From Camelimonas lactis (lineage in GTDB: Bacteria > Pseudomonadota > Alphaproteobacteria > Rhizobiales > Beijerinckiaceae), in assembly GCF_004342915.1 (NCBI RefSeq), contig NZ_SLWL01000012.1, positions 62,001 through 126,000 of the forward strand: a DNA stretch of 64,000 nucleotides. Direction: 5' to 3'. Below, in pieces: positions 45,941-54,795 of the stretch. The first letter of the stretch is position 1, and each line of letters starts with the position of its first letter. Made by a program: the position numbers and the translations under genes. The notes under the pieces were generated by a model. The model was given only the letters and a program-made list of their open reading frames with translations, had not been told where the DNA came from and made no database searches.

Positions 45941-46912
45941 TTAGCCTCCGCCCGTGGCCGGTCCAGCCTGCAACCGGCGCGCCAGAGGCGACAGCAGTTG
46001 CGGCGTGATGAAAATGGGAATCTGCGCCAGCGAGAAGAACAGATAGGCTTTCTGGGGAACCGCCGCCCCCATGGCGGCGATCAGCAGGCCCATGTTGCGC
46101 TGGCCGGAGCCATAGGCCACCAGAAACCGGTCGGTGGGCGTGAAATTGCGTAGGGCGGCCAGGGTCAGGCCAAAGCCAACGGCGGTGATGACGCAGGCCA
46201 ACGCCAGATAGCCGGCCACGGTCCACGGCTGGGCCAGGGCCATATGGGTGACGCCGTCCATGGCGGCGGCGGCGAAAATGGCGAACAGGATGACGATGGC
46301 CCCATCGAGCTGCTGGCGCGCGCCGGCGACGCGTTCGGAGCCGCAGATGAGCCGCAGCGCCACGCCGGCGACCATGCCTCCGCCGATCAGCAGGGCGAGG
46401 CGCAGCGCCAGGGCGCGGGCGTCCATCGGAATGTGCGCGCCGGCCAGCGCTTCCGTGGCGAAGGGCGCGAACACCGGCGCCAGCGCCGTGGTCAGCACCA
46501 CGGCGGCAATGATCAGTGACGGCTCGAAGCGGAACAGCATGGCGATGGCCGGAGCCGAGATCACCGGCGGCGCCGCCGCCATGATGGCGAGGCCGAGGAT
46601 GAGGCCCGGATCGACGGGCGCGGCCCGCATGGCGAGGATCACCGCGAACGTCACCACAAGGGGAACGACAATCAGCCACAGGCACGCGTAGGCCAGTTGC
46701 GCCGGACGCCGGGCCATGGCGGCGATCGGCCGGAAATCGGTGCGCGCGAACATGATGGCGAGAAAGACGAACTGCACGGGCGCCAGCAGTGGGCGAAACA
46801 GTTGCGCCAGTTGCGGAAAGGCAAGGCCGAAAATCACCGCGACAACGAAGCCCGGGGCGCCAAAGCGGCCGATCAGGGCAAGGAGGCTGTTGATGGCCAG
46901 CAACAGTTTCAT
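45941..46912 (-). CDS. Bile acid:sodium symporter (BASS)-like transporter
   Basis: 323 residues with nine or ten helices. The second-half NxxxxTxxDR-like segment (RNFTPTDRFLVAYGSGQRNMGLLIA) and the first-half GLAIMAAAPPVISAPAIAMLF correspond to the crossed unwound helices of the BASS fold. It is a secondary transporter of unknown substrate, only distantly related to the YfeH-type protein at 41367. ATG 46912 has no strong ribosome binding site. The gene is alone upstream of rpe. Confidence 0.75.
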   Translation of the reverse strand: MKLLLAINSLLALIGRFGAPGFVVAVIFGLAFPQLAQLFRPLLAPVQFVFLAIMFARTDFRPIAAMARRPAQLAYACLWLIVVPLVVTFAVILAMRAAPVDPGLILGLAIMAAAPPVISAPAIAMLFRFEPSLIIAAVVLTTALAPVFAPFATEALAGAHIPMDARALALRLALLIGGGMVAGVALRLICGSERVAGARQQLDGAIVILFAIFAAAAMDGVTHMALAQPWTVAGYLALACVITAVGFGLTLAALRNFTPTDRFLVAYGSGQRNMGLLIAAMGAAVPQKAYLFFSLAQIPIFITPQLLSPLARRLQAGPATGGG

Positions 46913-47239
46913 GAAGGGTGAGGCTCCCGTCCGCGCGGGTTTGCCGCCGGCGCAGATATGAACGCGCGGCGCGGCGTCCGTCAGCCGGCCGGCGCGGCGC
47001 CCGGTGTTTCCCGCTGCATGCGGTCTAGAATCTTCGGGGCTTCGCCGCCAGCCGCATTATGCATGGCGGCATTCTCTCGCTGGCAGGGTATGCTTCCCCG
47101 ATGGAGCAGCCAGGCAGGACCGTGCGCGCGTTTTGCGGCGGAGCAGACATCGCGCTCCGCTGGGAAACCCCAATGTATATGCGCGAAACAGGCTTCTGTT
47201 TCTGGTTGAGTGAATTTTGCCTGAACACGGGAACGGCCG
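46913..47239. other. Divergent intergenic region
   Basis: 327 bases between divergent starts of the BASS-like transporter and the oxidoreductase. Short open frames exist on both strands but none is supported. It should hold both promoters; no consensus element is clear. Confidence 0.35.
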
Positions 47240-48544
47240 ATGACGATCGACACAGGGGGGCTGGCGACAGGTGGGGCGGTGGGAGCCGGGGGTGAGCAGG
47301 GCGAGGCCGACGTGCTGGTGCTCGGCGCCGGCATTATTGGCGTCTGCGTCGCCGCCAGCCTCGCCATGCGCGGCAAGTCCGTCGTCATTATCGACCGGCG
47401 CGCGCCGGGCGAGGAAACCTCCTACGGCAATGCCGGCCTGATCCAGCGTGAGGGCGTTTACCCTTATGGCTTCCCACATGATTTTGGCGCGCTGCTGCGC
47501 TACGGCATGAACCGGACCATCGACGCCCATTATCACCTGTCAGCCCTGCTGACCATCGCGCCTTTCCTTTACCGCTACTGGCGGCATTCACAGGTGAAGT
47601 CCCACGACGCCATCGCCCGTCAGTACGTCACGCTGATCGCCCATTGCGTCGAGGAGCACCTCGCCATGGCGGACGCCGCCGGCTCCCGCGACCTGCTGCG
47701 CGGCAACGGCTGGATCAAGGCTTTCCGCAGCGAGCGGGCGCGCGACCAGCAGTTCGCCGAGGCCGAACGCTGGCGCGGCGAATTCGGCGTCAACTACCGC
47801 ACGCTGACGCCGGAGGCCCTGGCCGAAGCCGAACCGTTTCTGGTTCCGGGCCTCGCCGGCGCCCTGCACTGGACTGACCCCTGGACCGTGACCGACCCCC
47901 ACGCCCTGGTGCTCGCCTACATGCGCCTGGCCGAGCGGCATGGCGCCCGTTTCGTTCAGGCCAACGCCGGCTCGCTCGCCCCCCACGGCGCCGGCTGGCG
48001 GGTGCAGGCCCCGGGCGGTCCGGTCACCGCCCGCGACGCGGTGGTGGCGCTGGGACCGTGGGCGGAGGTGCTGACCCGCGCGCTCGGCTACAATCTGCCG
48101 CTGGCCGTGAAGCGCGGTTATCACATGCACTATCGCCCGGCGGGGGAGGCCCGGCTCAACCATCCGGTGCTCGATGTGGAGCGCGGCTATTTTCTCGCGC
48201 CCATGCGTCAGGGGATACGTCTGACCACCGGCGCGGAGTTCGCCTTGCGCGACGCGCCGCGCACGCCGGTGCAGCTTGGAAGGGCCGAGCCGATCGCCCG
48301 CGATTTCTTCCCGCTGGGCGAGCGGCTGGAGCCGCAATCATGGATGGGCGCCCGGCCGTGCACGCCGGACATGCTGCCGATCATCGGCCCGGCGCCGCGC
48401 CACCATCACCTCTGGTTCGCCTTCGGCCACGCCCACCATGGCCTGACCCTCGGCCCGGTGACCGGTCGCCTCGTCGCCGACATGGTCACCGGCGAGCCCC
48501 CGTTCGTCGATCCGGCCCCGTTCCGGGCGACGCGGTTCAGTTAA
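47240..48544 (+). CDS. FAD-dependent oxidoreductase, D-amino-acid dehydrogenase-like
   Basis: 434 residues. The FAD-binding motif LGAGIIGVCVAASLAMRGKSVVIIDRR starts near residue 28, with the DadA-like EETSYGNAGLI next. The DAO fold closes with GARPCTPDMLPIIGPAP and FAFGHAHHGLTLGPVTGRLVADMV. It probably oxidises a D-amino acid or related amine, passing electrons to the respiratory chain. The first 20 residues are Gly-rich and variable; ATG 47240 is used. It converges on the P1 peptidase gene, 31 bases away. Confidence 0.87.
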   Translation: MTIDTGGLATGGAVGAGGEQGEADVLVLGAGIIGVCVAASLAMRGKSVVIIDRRAPGEETSYGNAGLIQREGVYPYGFPHDFGALLRYGMNRTIDAHYHLSALLTIAPFLYRYWRHSQVKSHDAIARQYVTLIAHCVEEHLAMADAAGSRDLLRGNGWIKAFRSERARDQQFAEAERWRGEFGVNYRTLTPEALAEAEPFLVPGLAGALHWTDPWTVTDPHALVLAYMRLAERHGARFVQANAGSLAPHGAGWRVQAPGGPVTARDAVVALGPWAEVLTRALGYNLPLAVKRGYHMHYRPAGEARLNHPVLDVERGYFLAPMRQGIRLTTGAEFALRDAPRTPVQLGRAEPIARDFFPLGERLEPQSWMGARPCTPDMLPIIGPAPRHHHLWFAFGHAHHGLTLGPVTGRLVADMVTGEPPFVDPAPFRATRFS

Positions 48545-48575
48545 GGCTTCGTCCGGCGAAAGACGCGGCGTCCGT

Positions 48576-49565
48576 TTATCCGCCGAAACGGTCGCGCCAC
48601 GCTGGCAGGGCGCCCGGGAAGGGCAGGGCGGTCGCCGCGTGGACGCCGCGCGCCACCGCCCGCGCCATCACGTCGGCGGCGTATATGCACAGCTCCGTCA
48701 GCTCCATCACCGGATCGCCGAGGGTGCGCTGGCCGGTGGATGCGCCGAACACGATGTCGCCGTCGAGCGGCGTATGCGCCGGGCGGATGGCGCGGGCGAA
48801 GCCGTCATGCGCCGACAGGGCCATGCGCCTTGCCTGCGCCTTGGACAGCACGGCGTCGGTGGCGATGACGGCGATGGTGGTGTTGGCGACTACGCCCTTC
48901 AGCGGCGTTTTCAGGTTGGCGGCCGACACCTGCGCCGGCCAGCCGAGGCCGCCATACTCGCCGTCACGCTCGAACGGCGCCGCCCAGAAATGCGGGCCGT
49001 CGTTGACCAGCACCGAGCCGATGGCGTTGACGACGACGATCGCCCCCACCGTATGGCCGCTCGCGGTAACGGCGCTGGCCGAGCCGAGGCCGCCCTTGAG
49101 ATTTGCGGTGGTGGCGCCGAGGCCGCCGCCATGGCTGCCGAGGGCGAAATCCACGCCCGCCGACGCCACCGCCTGGCGGCCAAGGTCGCGATATGGCGGC
49201 GCGTCGCCCCAGTTCTTGTCGCCGCCGTTCATCATGTCGAAGCAGATGGCCTGGGGCACGATGGGAATGCGGGCGTCGCCCACGGCGAAACCGCGCCCGC
49301 GCGCCGCCAGCTCGATCATTGCCCCATCCGCCGCCGCGAGGCCGAAAGCCGAGCCGCCGCCCAGCAGAATGGCGTCCACCTGCTGCACCGTCATTTCCGG
49401 CGACAGCAGGTCAGTCTCGCGTCCGCCCGGCCCGCCGCCGAGCACGGCGACCGAAGCCGTCGCTGGCGTGTCGAAAACCACGGCGGTGACGCCGGTGGCC
49501 ACGCGCGCGTCGGAAGCATTGCCGACCGTCAGCCCCGCCACGTCGGTGATCAGATTGCGACTCAT
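48576..49565 (-). CDS. P1 family (DmpA-like) peptidase
   Basis: 329 residues. Start NLITDVAGLTVGNASDARVATGVTAVVFD and LLGGGSAFGLAAADGAM are typical of the DmpA/S58 Ntn-hydrolase family. The autoprocessing site should be in LKGVVANTTIAVIATDA, where a threonine becomes the N-terminal nucleophile. Related enzymes are aminopeptidases or beta-peptidyl hydrolases. ATG 49565 follows GGGGAAAGGG. The larger upstream frame is unrelated. Confidence 0.88.
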   Translation of the reverse strand: MSRNLITDVAGLTVGNASDARVATGVTAVVFDTPATASVAVLGGGPGGRETDLLSPEMTVQQVDAILLGGGSAFGLAAADGAMIELAARGRGFAVGDARIPIVPQAICFDMMNGGDKNWGDAPPYRDLGRQAVASAGVDFALGSHGGGLGATTANLKGGLGSASAVTASGHTVGAIVVVNAIGSVLVNDGPHFWAAPFERDGEYGGLGWPAQVSAANLKTPLKGVVANTTIAVIATDAVLSKAQARRMALSAHDGFARAIRPAHTPLDGDIVFGASTGQRTLGDPVMELTELCIYAADVMARAVARGVHAATALPFPGALPAWRDRFGG

Positions 49566-49811
49566 GACGCCCTTTCCCCGTTGCGCTTCACCACGCCAGA
49601 ACGTGATCCGTCTTCGCGGACAGCATAATCCAGCCCGCACGCGCGCCATGACAACAGCAACCTGCGGCGGGTCCGCCATATATCCGGCCCTGTGGATGGT
49701 CTGACAGCGCGCCATGCTGATTTGACAGGCGGCGTCGTCATTCTCGCATATAAACAGCCAACGGCGCAGCGACCGCACGGGTTTGCCACAGCGAGCGCAG
49801 AAGGGGCATTC

Positions 49812-50507
49812 ATGGGCCTGACGGATATATTCAGGGCAATCGCTGGCGGCTTCAGCGGCTTTCTGCAGCCGGGCGTGGCGCTGATGCTGGCGCCGTTGCT
49901 GGCCTATCTCGTCGCCGAGGCCCACGACGCGCCGCCGCCGTGGCGCCCCCGCCGCGCCGGCGGCCGCGCGCTGATGCTGTGCGTGGCCTTCGCCTTCGGT
50001 TTCGCCGTCGCCCTGGCCGTTCTGGTCGCAGCTTTGGCTGGCGGCTCGCCGCTGCTGCGGCATCTGGGCGTGCTGCGTCAGGTGGGCGCGCTGGCCATCG
50101 TGCTCACCGGCCTGTCGCTGCTGGCGTCGTTCTGTCGGCCCGGTCCCGCCTGGGCCAACCTGCCGCGCCCTGGCGGCTTGTGGGGGGGCTGGCTGCTTGG
50201 CGTTGCCTGTGGGCTGAACTGGACGCCGGTCATTGGCCCGGCGTTGGCGAAGGTGCTGGTTGGCCAGTCCCGGCAGGGAGGCGCCGCGTCACTGGCCGCC
50301 TATGTGCTGGCGCAGGCCCTGCCGTTCCTGCTCGCCGCCGCCGTGCTGTGGGCGCTAACGGCCATCCTGGCGCGCCGCGACGCCCGCGGCGTCGCTGGCG
50401 GCGTCATCGCCTCCGCCATTCTGGTGTTATGCGGCTTGCTGATGCTCACCGGCGCCTGGCGCGCCGGCGTGCTGGCGCTGGCCTCGGGCGCGTCCGCGCT
50501 GGGCTAA
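49812..50507 (+). CDS. CcdA/DsbD-like membrane protein lacking the redox cysteines
   Basis: 231 residues with six predicted helices arranged as two inverted triple-helix repeats, as in CcdA. The proline-kinked helix starts align with the family (FLQPGVALMLAPLLAYL in place of LSPCVLPLIPAYL; NWTPVIGPALAKVL in place of WTPCIGPIL), but both thiol-disulfide cysteines are gone, replaced by Gly21 and Val140. It cannot transfer reducing equivalents by the known mechanism, so it may transport a metal or another solute or have a structural role. ATG 49812 has AAGGGG six bases upstream. The assignment to the CcdA superfamily is from these motifs. Confidence 0.68.
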   Translation: MGLTDIFRAIAGGFSGFLQPGVALMLAPLLAYLVAEAHDAPPPWRPRRAGGRALMLCVAFAFGFAVALAVLVAALAGGSPLLRHLGVLRQVGALAIVLTGLSLLASFCRPGPAWANLPRPGGLWGGWLLGVACGLNWTPVIGPALAKVLVGQSRQGGAASLAAYVLAQALPFLLAAAVLWALTAILARRDARGVAGGVIASAILVLCGLLMLTGAWRAGVLALASGASALG

Positions 50508-50536
50508 TGCGCCGCCAGCTCCCCGCCATGACCCTC

Positions 50537-50559
50537 CGCGCCGCCACCTGCGCGGCGCG
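50537..50559. terminator. Hairpin between convergent genes
   Basis: CGCGCCGC/GCGGCGCG, eight pairs with a 7-base loop, abuts the stop of the lactonase-like gene and lies 30 bases after the CcdA-like gene. No T tract is present, so intrinsic termination is weak. Confidence 0.45.
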
Positions 50560-51357
50560 TCAGCCGCGCAGAAAATCGCTGACCGCCCGGGTGAACGCCG
50601 CCGCCTGCTCCACATTGGACAGGTGCGCCGCCTCCAGGGTGAGCAGGCGTGCGTCGGCCAGTTGCCCGGCGATGAAGCGCGCCTCCTCCGGCGTCGTGCC
50701 GGCGTCCTGCGATCCGGCGATCACCAGCGTGGGCGGCGCGGCGCCCCTGATTGCCTCCCGCAGGTCCATGCCGGCCAACGCCATGGCGCAGGCGGCGTAA
50801 CCCTCCGGCGTCGTGCGCAACACCAGTTCACGCACGCCGGCGACCGTCGCCGGATGCGCCGCCGCAAAGCCTGGGGTGAACCAGCGCGCCATGACGCCGT
50901 CGATCAGTCCGGCCATGCCAGCGGTTTTCAGGAGGGCAAGGCGCTCGTCCCATGCGGTGGCTGGCCCCGTCGCCGCGGCCGTATTGGCGAGAACCACCCG
51001 GCGCAGCCGCTGCGGCGCATGCGCCAGCAACCATTGTCCGGCCATGCCGCCCATTGACAGGCCGCACCAGTGCGCCTGTGTCAGCCCCAGCGCGTCCATG
51101 ATGGCGAGCGCGTCCCGCCCCAGCGCGCCGACGCCGTCCCGCGCCGCATCTGCGGCGGCCTGCGGCGGAACAGGTGAGGCGCCATGGCCGCGCGCGTCAT
51201 AGCGGATCACACGAAAATGCTTCGCGAGTTCCGCTGCCTGCGGCTCCCAGACTGTCAGCGCCGCACCCAGCGGATGCGCCATCACCAGCGGCGGCGCATC
51301 GTCAGCGCCGTCAATGGCGACGTGAAACGGCTGGCGGGAGGTCTGGAGCATCGGCAT
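50560..51357 (-). CDS. Alpha/beta hydrolase, 3-oxoadipate enol-lactonase-like
   Basis: 265 residues. LVMAHPLGAALTVWEPQAAELAKHFRVIRYDARGHGAS, nucleophile GLSMGGMAGQWLL and EAAHLSNVEQ are the PcaD-type layout. PcaD opens 3-oxoadipate enol-lactone in the protocatechuate branch of the beta-ketoadipate pathway. No other pca genes are near, so the true substrate is uncertain. ATG 51357 has AGGAG six bases upstream. Confidence 0.82.
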   Translation of the reverse strand: MPMLQTSRQPFHVAIDGADDAPPLVMAHPLGAALTVWEPQAAELAKHFRVIRYDARGHGASPVPPQAAADAARDGVGALGRDALAIMDALGLTQAHWCGLSMGGMAGQWLLAHAPQRLRRVVLANTAAATGPATAWDERLALLKTAGMAGLIDGVMARWFTPGFAAAHPATVAGVRELVLRTTPEGYAACAMALAGMDLREAIRGAAPPTLVIAGSQDAGTTPEEARFIAGQLADARLLTLEAAHLSNVEQAAAFTRAVSDFLRG

Positions 51358-51980
51358 CGTGGTCTCCTGGGCGCAAGGGGCGGGGCGGCCCGAAAAATGA
51401 GGATTGCGCAAACCGGCCGCTTTCCCAAAACATGCGGAGCCGCGGTCACCGGGCGAGGGCCGCTCCAGCATGCGCTGGCGTGATGCACGGTGTCCAGGGG
51501 CAGGAGTTGGCTCCTGCAATTTGCGCGCGGATGCGATCGTGCGCGTGGCTGTGGGCTGCGCAGGGCGCAGGTTATCCCCCGCAGGGGCGCCCCAAAGGCA
51601 GGGCAAGAACTGGCGACCTGAACTGTCCGTCTTGAACGGCGCGACGACCCCGACGCGCGGGGCAGTGATTAAAGGTTTGATATCAATTGATTTACTGTGG
51701 CTATGCGCTGCGTCCGGCCGGGACGTCGCCGCTGGAGCAGGCGGCTTCCCATGCCGCCGACGCACGGCGTATGCGCAAAATTTATGCTGCAATGCGACGA
51801 ATTTCCGTTGATATTTGGAATAAGCACAAGCTTTTGTCCGTTGAACTTGTCAATTGTTCTTGGCTGGGCGCGCTTCTGGCCCGACGGGACGGCCGGCCGC
51901 GCTGGCCGGCGGTCTGGCGCCAGCGGTGAGGCCATGTCCTGAAGACAGGGGTTCCGGCGTTTATCGGAGTGGGACGCGCG
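51358..51980. other. Long divergent region with AT-rich patches
   Basis: 623 bases. Two AT-rich stretches (51665-51700 and 51775-51870) stand out; the first has a palindrome TTGATATCAA (51677-51686). They are probable promoter or operator zones for the degenerate GGDEF gene at 51981. Short open frames on both strands lack ribosome binding sites and recognisable sequence. Confidence 0.4.
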
Positions 51981-53162
51981 ATGTTGGATATGCCCACGAT
52001 GATCGTGGCGACATGCTGCGTGGCTGTCGTACAGGGGTTGTTGCTGCTGTTTTTCTGGTTTCGCGACAACCGTCCCCCGGCCCTGGCGTTGACCAGCGTT
52101 GCATTCGTCTGCTTTGGCGTCGGCTTCGCGCTGATTGGCGGTCGCCAGTTTCTGGCGGCCGGCGTTGGCGGCGGCGTTGGCGTCGCCTTCATGTTCCTCT
52201 CCGGCGCCCTGTTCGTCAGCGCCGCCCGGCGGCTGCGCCGCAAGCGAACACCGGCGCTGTTTGTTATCGCCGCGCCGCTGGTCTGGCTGTCCGCCTTCAT
52301 GTTCTGGCCGGCGCTGGATAGCGCCACCGCGCGCTCCACCTTCTTTTCAACCTTCATGGCGGCGTGCTTCTTCATGTGCGCGGTGGAATGCTGGCGCGGC
52401 CGCGGCGCGGGTGGGCAGATTTCATTCGGGCCACTCGTGGCCGTGGCGCTCACATTCTCGGGGTTGTTCACCCTGCGCGCATTCTTCAATGAAGGGCTGC
52501 CGTTTCCCCTCGGCGCCCTGCCGCCTGACGGCAACATCTGGTTCAACCTGATTTCACTCGGCGTATTCGTCCTGCTGTCGATGGGGGCGTTTCTGGTGGT
52601 GGGCCTGACGCACGACCGGCTTGAAGCGGAGCGGTCGCAACAGGCGATCGTCGATCCGGTCACGGGGGCGTTGCGGCGGGCCGCGTTTGTGCTTCAGGGC
52701 GCGCGCATCATCGCGCGTCATCACGAGGACGGGCGGTCCGCCTGCCTGGCGCTTGTCGCCCTGGCCGCGCCTTCCGGCGAGGTTGCCGACGGCGCCCTGC
52801 GGACTTTCGCGCGCGCCGCGGCGGACCTGTTGAAGCCGACGGACCTGATGGCGCGGATGGGCCCCAATGAGTTCGCCTGCCTTTTGAGCGACGCGGTGAT
52901 CGGCGATGCGGATGACCTGGTCGCAACACTGCTGGAACGCTTTGAGCGCGCCGCCGCGGATGCGGATGTCCCGACGCTGGCGCGCGCCGGCATCGCCAGT
53001 TCAACCCAGGTTGGAAACGATTTCAGGGGCCTGATCCAGACCGCCGATCACGCCCTGAAAAACACCAGGTTCTCGGGCGTCAGGGTCCTCGCCTGGCACC
53101 CGGCCCTGGAGCGCGGCGGCGCTGGCCGCGCCGATGTCGCCGCGGCGTCCGGGTGGCAATAA
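51981..53162 (+). CDS. Membrane protein with degenerate GGDEF domain
   Basis: 393 residues. Six or seven helices span about 5-210, then a GGDEF-like domain begins at DPVTGALRRAAF (about 225). The signature loop reads GPNEF (294-298, in ARMGPNEFACLLSD) instead of GGDEF, so diguanylate cyclase activity is doubtful. No EAL domain is present. It may be a sensor or a nucleotide-binding scaffold. ATG 51981 has GGGA/GGAG upstream. The next gene encodes a paralogue with the same layout. Confidence 0.78.
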   Translation: MLDMPTMIVATCCVAVVQGLLLLFFWFRDNRPPALALTSVAFVCFGVGFALIGGRQFLAAGVGGGVGVAFMFLSGALFVSAARRLRRKRTPALFVIAAPLVWLSAFMFWPALDSATARSTFFSTFMAACFFMCAVECWRGRGAGGQISFGPLVAVALTFSGLFTLRAFFNEGLPFPLGALPPDGNIWFNLISLGVFVLLSMGAFLVVGLTHDRLEAERSQQAIVDPVTGALRRAAFVLQGARIIARHHEDGRSACLALVALAAPSGEVADGALRTFARAAADLLKPTDLMARMGPNEFACLLSDAVIGDADDLVATLLERFERAAADADVPTLARAGIASSTQVGNDFRGLIQTADHALKNTRFSGVRVLAWHPALERGGAGRADVAAASGWQ

Positions 53163-53432
53163 AGACACGTAGCGAAACTGTGTATGTTACGGTTATTTGA
53201 CAGGATTGACGTCGGCCATAATTTCAAAGATATAGCCTGAATGGCCTAGCGGCGCCAGCCATACACCCTGGCAGGCCAGTCAACCGTGCTTTCTTTCTCC
53301 CACCTCCGTGTTACCGGTATATTACGGACGGACGTTGTCGGGAAGCGAAGGCGTTCCGTCGTGGATTGGCAAGGCCGTTCGCTGGATGTGTGACGATGGC
53401 GATGCCGCCAGGTTTTCCGGGCTGGTGCAGGG
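53163..53432. other. Gap between the two degenerate GGDEF genes
   Basis: 270 bases. TTGACA (53196-53201) and TTGACG (53205-53210), each followed by AT-rich hexamers (CATAAT, GATATA), suggest a separate promoter for the second gene, but spacing is not ideal for either. No gene is seen. Confidence 0.35.
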
Positions 53433-54641
53433 ATGCAGATTAACGTTGAGATGCTCCTCCTCTCCGGAGGACTGGTCAGCGCGGCGCAGGGCGCTGTTCT
53501 GTTATATTTCTGGCGTCGAAGCCGTTCGGCGCTCTATCTTGCGTGGTGGGCGGCGTCGTTCCTCGTGGGCGGCGTGCTGCGCATTCTCGTCGAGTTGCTT
53601 CCCTATTCCTTCGACGAGCGCAATTTCCTCGGCATCCTGGTGATCATGCTCGCCTATGGCATGGCGTGGCAGGGCGTGCGCACGTTTGGCGGGCGACCGG
53701 TCGTGCTGCCGATGGTGTTTCTGCCGCCAGCATGCTGGATTGTCATCGGCTTCTCGGGTCTGTTCGAGAATGGCTCGATCGCGCAGATGCGCGCCGTCAG
53801 CTTCCTCTACGCCTTCACCTGGGCGGTGTCGGCGTTTGAGTTCGTGCGGGCCCAGGGCGTCTCCCTGGCCGCCCGCATGCCGATGATTCTGTTGTGCGCC
53901 GGCACGGCGGGGCTGTACGTGCTGCGTATCTTCCTGATCCCCTCGTTCCCGTATCCGATTGGCGCGGGTCCGGCCGAGTCCTGGGCCTATTCGGTGCTGT
54001 TCTTCGTCTCGATCATCACGACGATCCCGTTTGGCACCTTCGCCCTCGCGCTTTCGCGGGAGCATGCCCACGCGACGGCGAAGAACTGGGATGAGGAGCC
54101 GCACCACCACCATATCCGTCTGCGCAGCACCTTCTTCGCCAATGTGCGGCTGATGCTGCGGCAGTACCGCATGCGCAACGAGCCGGTTTCCATGGCTTTC
54201 GTGCACCTGGATACGGGCGTTGAGCGTCATCCGCAGGCGGTCGAGAATTTCGAGCGGATCCTGCGCCGGTTCGAGATGAGCGTGAAGGCCAGCGACATGT
54301 TCAGCGTGGTCGGGCGCGGAGAGTTCGCCGCCGTGCTGGGGCGCTCCACCGCGGCCGACGCCCAGGCGCATTACGTCAATGTGCTTGCCGGGCTTGAGAA
54401 GCTTTGCCGTCGGCAGGGCTGGACATTGCGGGTTGGCGTCGCTTCCAGCGACACGGTCGGTTATGACGTCAACGCGCTGATCGAAGCGTCTTACATGGCT
54501 CTGTCCCAGGCGCGGCGTGACAGTCATTCTGGCGTCGTGGCCTTTACGTCGTCCATGCGCAAGCCGGTCACGCCAGTGATGTCGAACGTGACCACGCTGG
54601 TCCCCCAGCCCGGCGCGATCCAGAAGCACACCATCGCCTGA
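53433..54641 (+). CDS. Membrane protein with degenerate GGDEF domain (paralogue)
   Basis: 402 residues. Helices at about 8-210 match the upstream paralogue in order and in some sequence (AAQGAVLLYFW versus VVQGLLLLFFW). After a His-rich linker (EEPHHHHIRL) comes a GGDEF-like fold whose signature reads GRGEF (294-298). The metal-site pattern DxxT near the domain start is also lost, so it is probably not a cyclase. ATG 53433 has only a weak ribosome binding site; an ATG six codons on is possible. A strong terminator follows. Confidence 0.75.
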   Translation: MQINVEMLLLSGGLVSAAQGAVLLYFWRRSRSALYLAWWAASFLVGGVLRILVELLPYSFDERNFLGILVIMLAYGMAWQGVRTFGGRPVVLPMVFLPPACWIVIGFSGLFENGSIAQMRAVSFLYAFTWAVSAFEFVRAQGVSLAARMPMILLCAGTAGLYVLRIFLIPSFPYPIGAGPAESWAYSVLFFVSIITTIPFGTFALALSREHAHATAKNWDEEPHHHHIRLRSTFFANVRLMLRQYRMRNEPVSMAFVHLDTGVERHPQAVENFERILRRFEMSVKASDMFSVVGRGEFAAVLGRSTAADAQAHYVNVLAGLEKLCRRQGWTLRVGVASSDTVGYDVNALIEASYMALSQARRDSHSGVVAFTSSMRKPVTPVMSNVTTLVPQPGAIQKHTIA

Positions 54642-54692
54642 CGCGCCGTCGTTGCCCGGGACAGCCGCAGAGGCGACCGGTTCGGGATCTGT

Positions 54693-54727
54693 AAGCGCTC
54701 CTTCCTGGCGAAGGGGCGCTTTTTTTG
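54693..54727 (+). terminator. Terminator after the second degenerate GGDEF gene
   Basis: AAGCGC...GCGCTT with inner CCTTC/GAAGG, followed by seven T. Confidence 0.85.
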
Positions 54728-54771
54728 CCTGTCGTATGGCGCGAATCGCCAGCAGGTTTTCCGGCCAGCCC

Positions 54772-54784
54772 GGGGGGGGGGGGG
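54772..54784. repeat. Homopolymer of 13 G
   Basis: An uninterrupted run of 13 G on the plus strand lies 12 bases beyond the sfsA stop and 45 bases after the preceding terminator. It is outside coding sequence. Length could be affected by polymerase slippage or sequencing error. Confidence 0.9.
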
Positions 54785-54795
54785 CGGTGCGCCTG

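Noticed and set aside
51669-51942. Possible small genes on either strand before the first degenerate GGDEF gene
   Set aside because: They overlap each other, lack ribosome binding sites and read through promoter-like AT-rich DNA.
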